Source: CAYONM01 sp964405325 (GTDB taxonomy: Bacteria > Planctomycetota > UBA11346). Taken from it: a DNA stretch of 8,926 nucleotides. Shown in pieces: positions 8,446 through 8,926 of this stretch. The translations under genes were made by a program, and so were the position numbers. The notes under the pieces are model-generated. The model made no database searches, was not told where the DNA came from, and was given only the letters and a program-made list of their open reading frames with translations. The stretch's first letter is position 1. Each line of letters starts with the position of its first letter. Location: assembly GCA_964405325.1 (NCBI GenBank), contig CAYONM010000159.1, forward strand, positions 1 through 8,926. The letters are read 5' to 3'.

Positions 8446-8926
8446 ATGCGCTGCCTGCTGCCGCTCCTGCTGCTGGGAACGCTCGTTGCCGACGAGCTGC
8501 ATCTGGACGATGGCCGCATCCTGGTTGGCGAGGTCCTGATCATGACGGAGGAAACCGTGCAGTTCCGCAGCCATGCTGCGGGCATGCGGGCCGAGGTGCG
8601 CATCCCGCGACGGCAGGTGCTGCGACTGACTTTCGGTCCGGTGCCGGTGGACCGCGCCCGTCAGGCCCTGGACAGCGAGCGCGCCGATTTACCCGCCACC
8701 GCCGTGGACAAACGCTGGGCCCTGGCCCTGCGCTACCAAGAGACTGGTCACTCGGGCCCCTACCAGGCCCTGGCCCGGGAGATCATCGCCCTGGACGGCG
8801 AGCATGTTGGCGCCCGCACCGCCCTCGGCTACCAGCGCTGGCAGGAGCAATGGCTGCGGCCGGACGAGCTCAAACAGGCCCAGGGCCTGATCCGTTTCCG
8901 GGGCGACTGGATCGCCAGCGACGAAC
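8446..8926 (+). CDS. Exported protein of planctomycete type with W-x3-D-E repeats, 3' end beyond the window
   Basis: The frame is open from ATG 8446 to the window edge (160 codons visible). The first 15 residues (MRCLLPLLLLGTLVA) are a short signal peptide. Residues 19-63 (LHLDDGRILVGEVLIMTEE and following) form a beta-rich segment resembling the 'DGR-x-L-x-G-x-V' modules of many planctomycete exported proteins. A helical stretch at about 84-125 could be TPR-like. It is followed by two 14-residue repeats, GYQRWQEQWLRPDE (128-141) and GLIRFRGDWIASDE (147-160), with the pattern G-x-x-R-(x)4-W-(L/I)-x-x-D-E. Function is unknown. It is divergent from aroG across a 121-bp gap. GGA at 8439-8441 is the only weak ribosome-binding site. 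The frame shows high-GC codon use like its neighbours. Confidence 0.75.
   Translation, partial: MRCLLPLLLLGTLVADELHLDDGRILVGEVLIMTEETVQFRSHAAGMRAEVRIPRRQVLRLTFGPVPVDRARQALDSERADLPATAVDKRWALALRYQETGHSGPYQALAREIIALDGEHVGARTALGYQRWQEQWLRPDELKQAQGLIRFRGDWIASDE

Overview
The window reads as high-GC bacterial chromosome, most likely from the Planctomycetota or a related PVC-group lineage. This is inferred from gene style. One protein has an N-terminal CPHC...CSQC zinc ribbon followed by a disordered linker and a single membrane helix. The right edge encodes an exported protein with short G-x-x-R-(x)4-W-x-x-x-D-E repeats, a style common in planctomycete proteomes. No rRNA, tRNA, CRISPR array or complete insertion sequence was found.

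Left end (1-762): a decayed accessory patch. On the minus strand a HigB/Gp49-like toxin is cut off after its N-terminal third and runs into the C-terminal tail of a nucleotidyltransferase-like protein, which overlaps the start of a 58-residue ORF. A perfect 8-bp inverted repeat lies upstream of the toxin remnant, where a toxin-antitoxin operator would be expected. A plus-strand reading frame at about 600-760 may be another gene scrap.

Centre-left (763-3171, minus): a CpsB/YwqE-type PHP phosphoesterase lies downstream of rpsA (ribosomal protein S1, six S1 domains). A 17-bp perfect hairpin separates the two. Upstream of rpsA is about 550 bp without a large gene. It holds a 65-codon minus-strand ORF with a near-consensus Shine-Dalgarno, two adjacent small hairpins inside that ORF, and a short hairpin abutting the rpsA start codon. 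Together these look like a structured leader that could serve S1 autoregulation.

Centre (3615-4187, plus): a self-contained transcription unit with promoter, good ribosome-binding site, a 134-residue protein of unknown function and a textbook terminator.

Centre-right (4493-6003, plus): the zinc-ribbon membrane protein, followed 12 nt later by what looks like the broken 5' end of an obg GTPase gene.

Right (6022-8926): aroG (DAHP synthase, entry to the shikimate pathway) and rarA/mgsA (AAA+ replication-associated ATPase) form a minus-strand pair joined by an ATGA overlap. A 121-bp gap separates aroG from the divergent exported protein that leaves the window.

Most of the window is ordinary housekeeping sequence. 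The parts most worth a second look are the toxin/nucleotidyltransferase chimera, the rpsA leader, the obg remnant and the 134-residue orphan.
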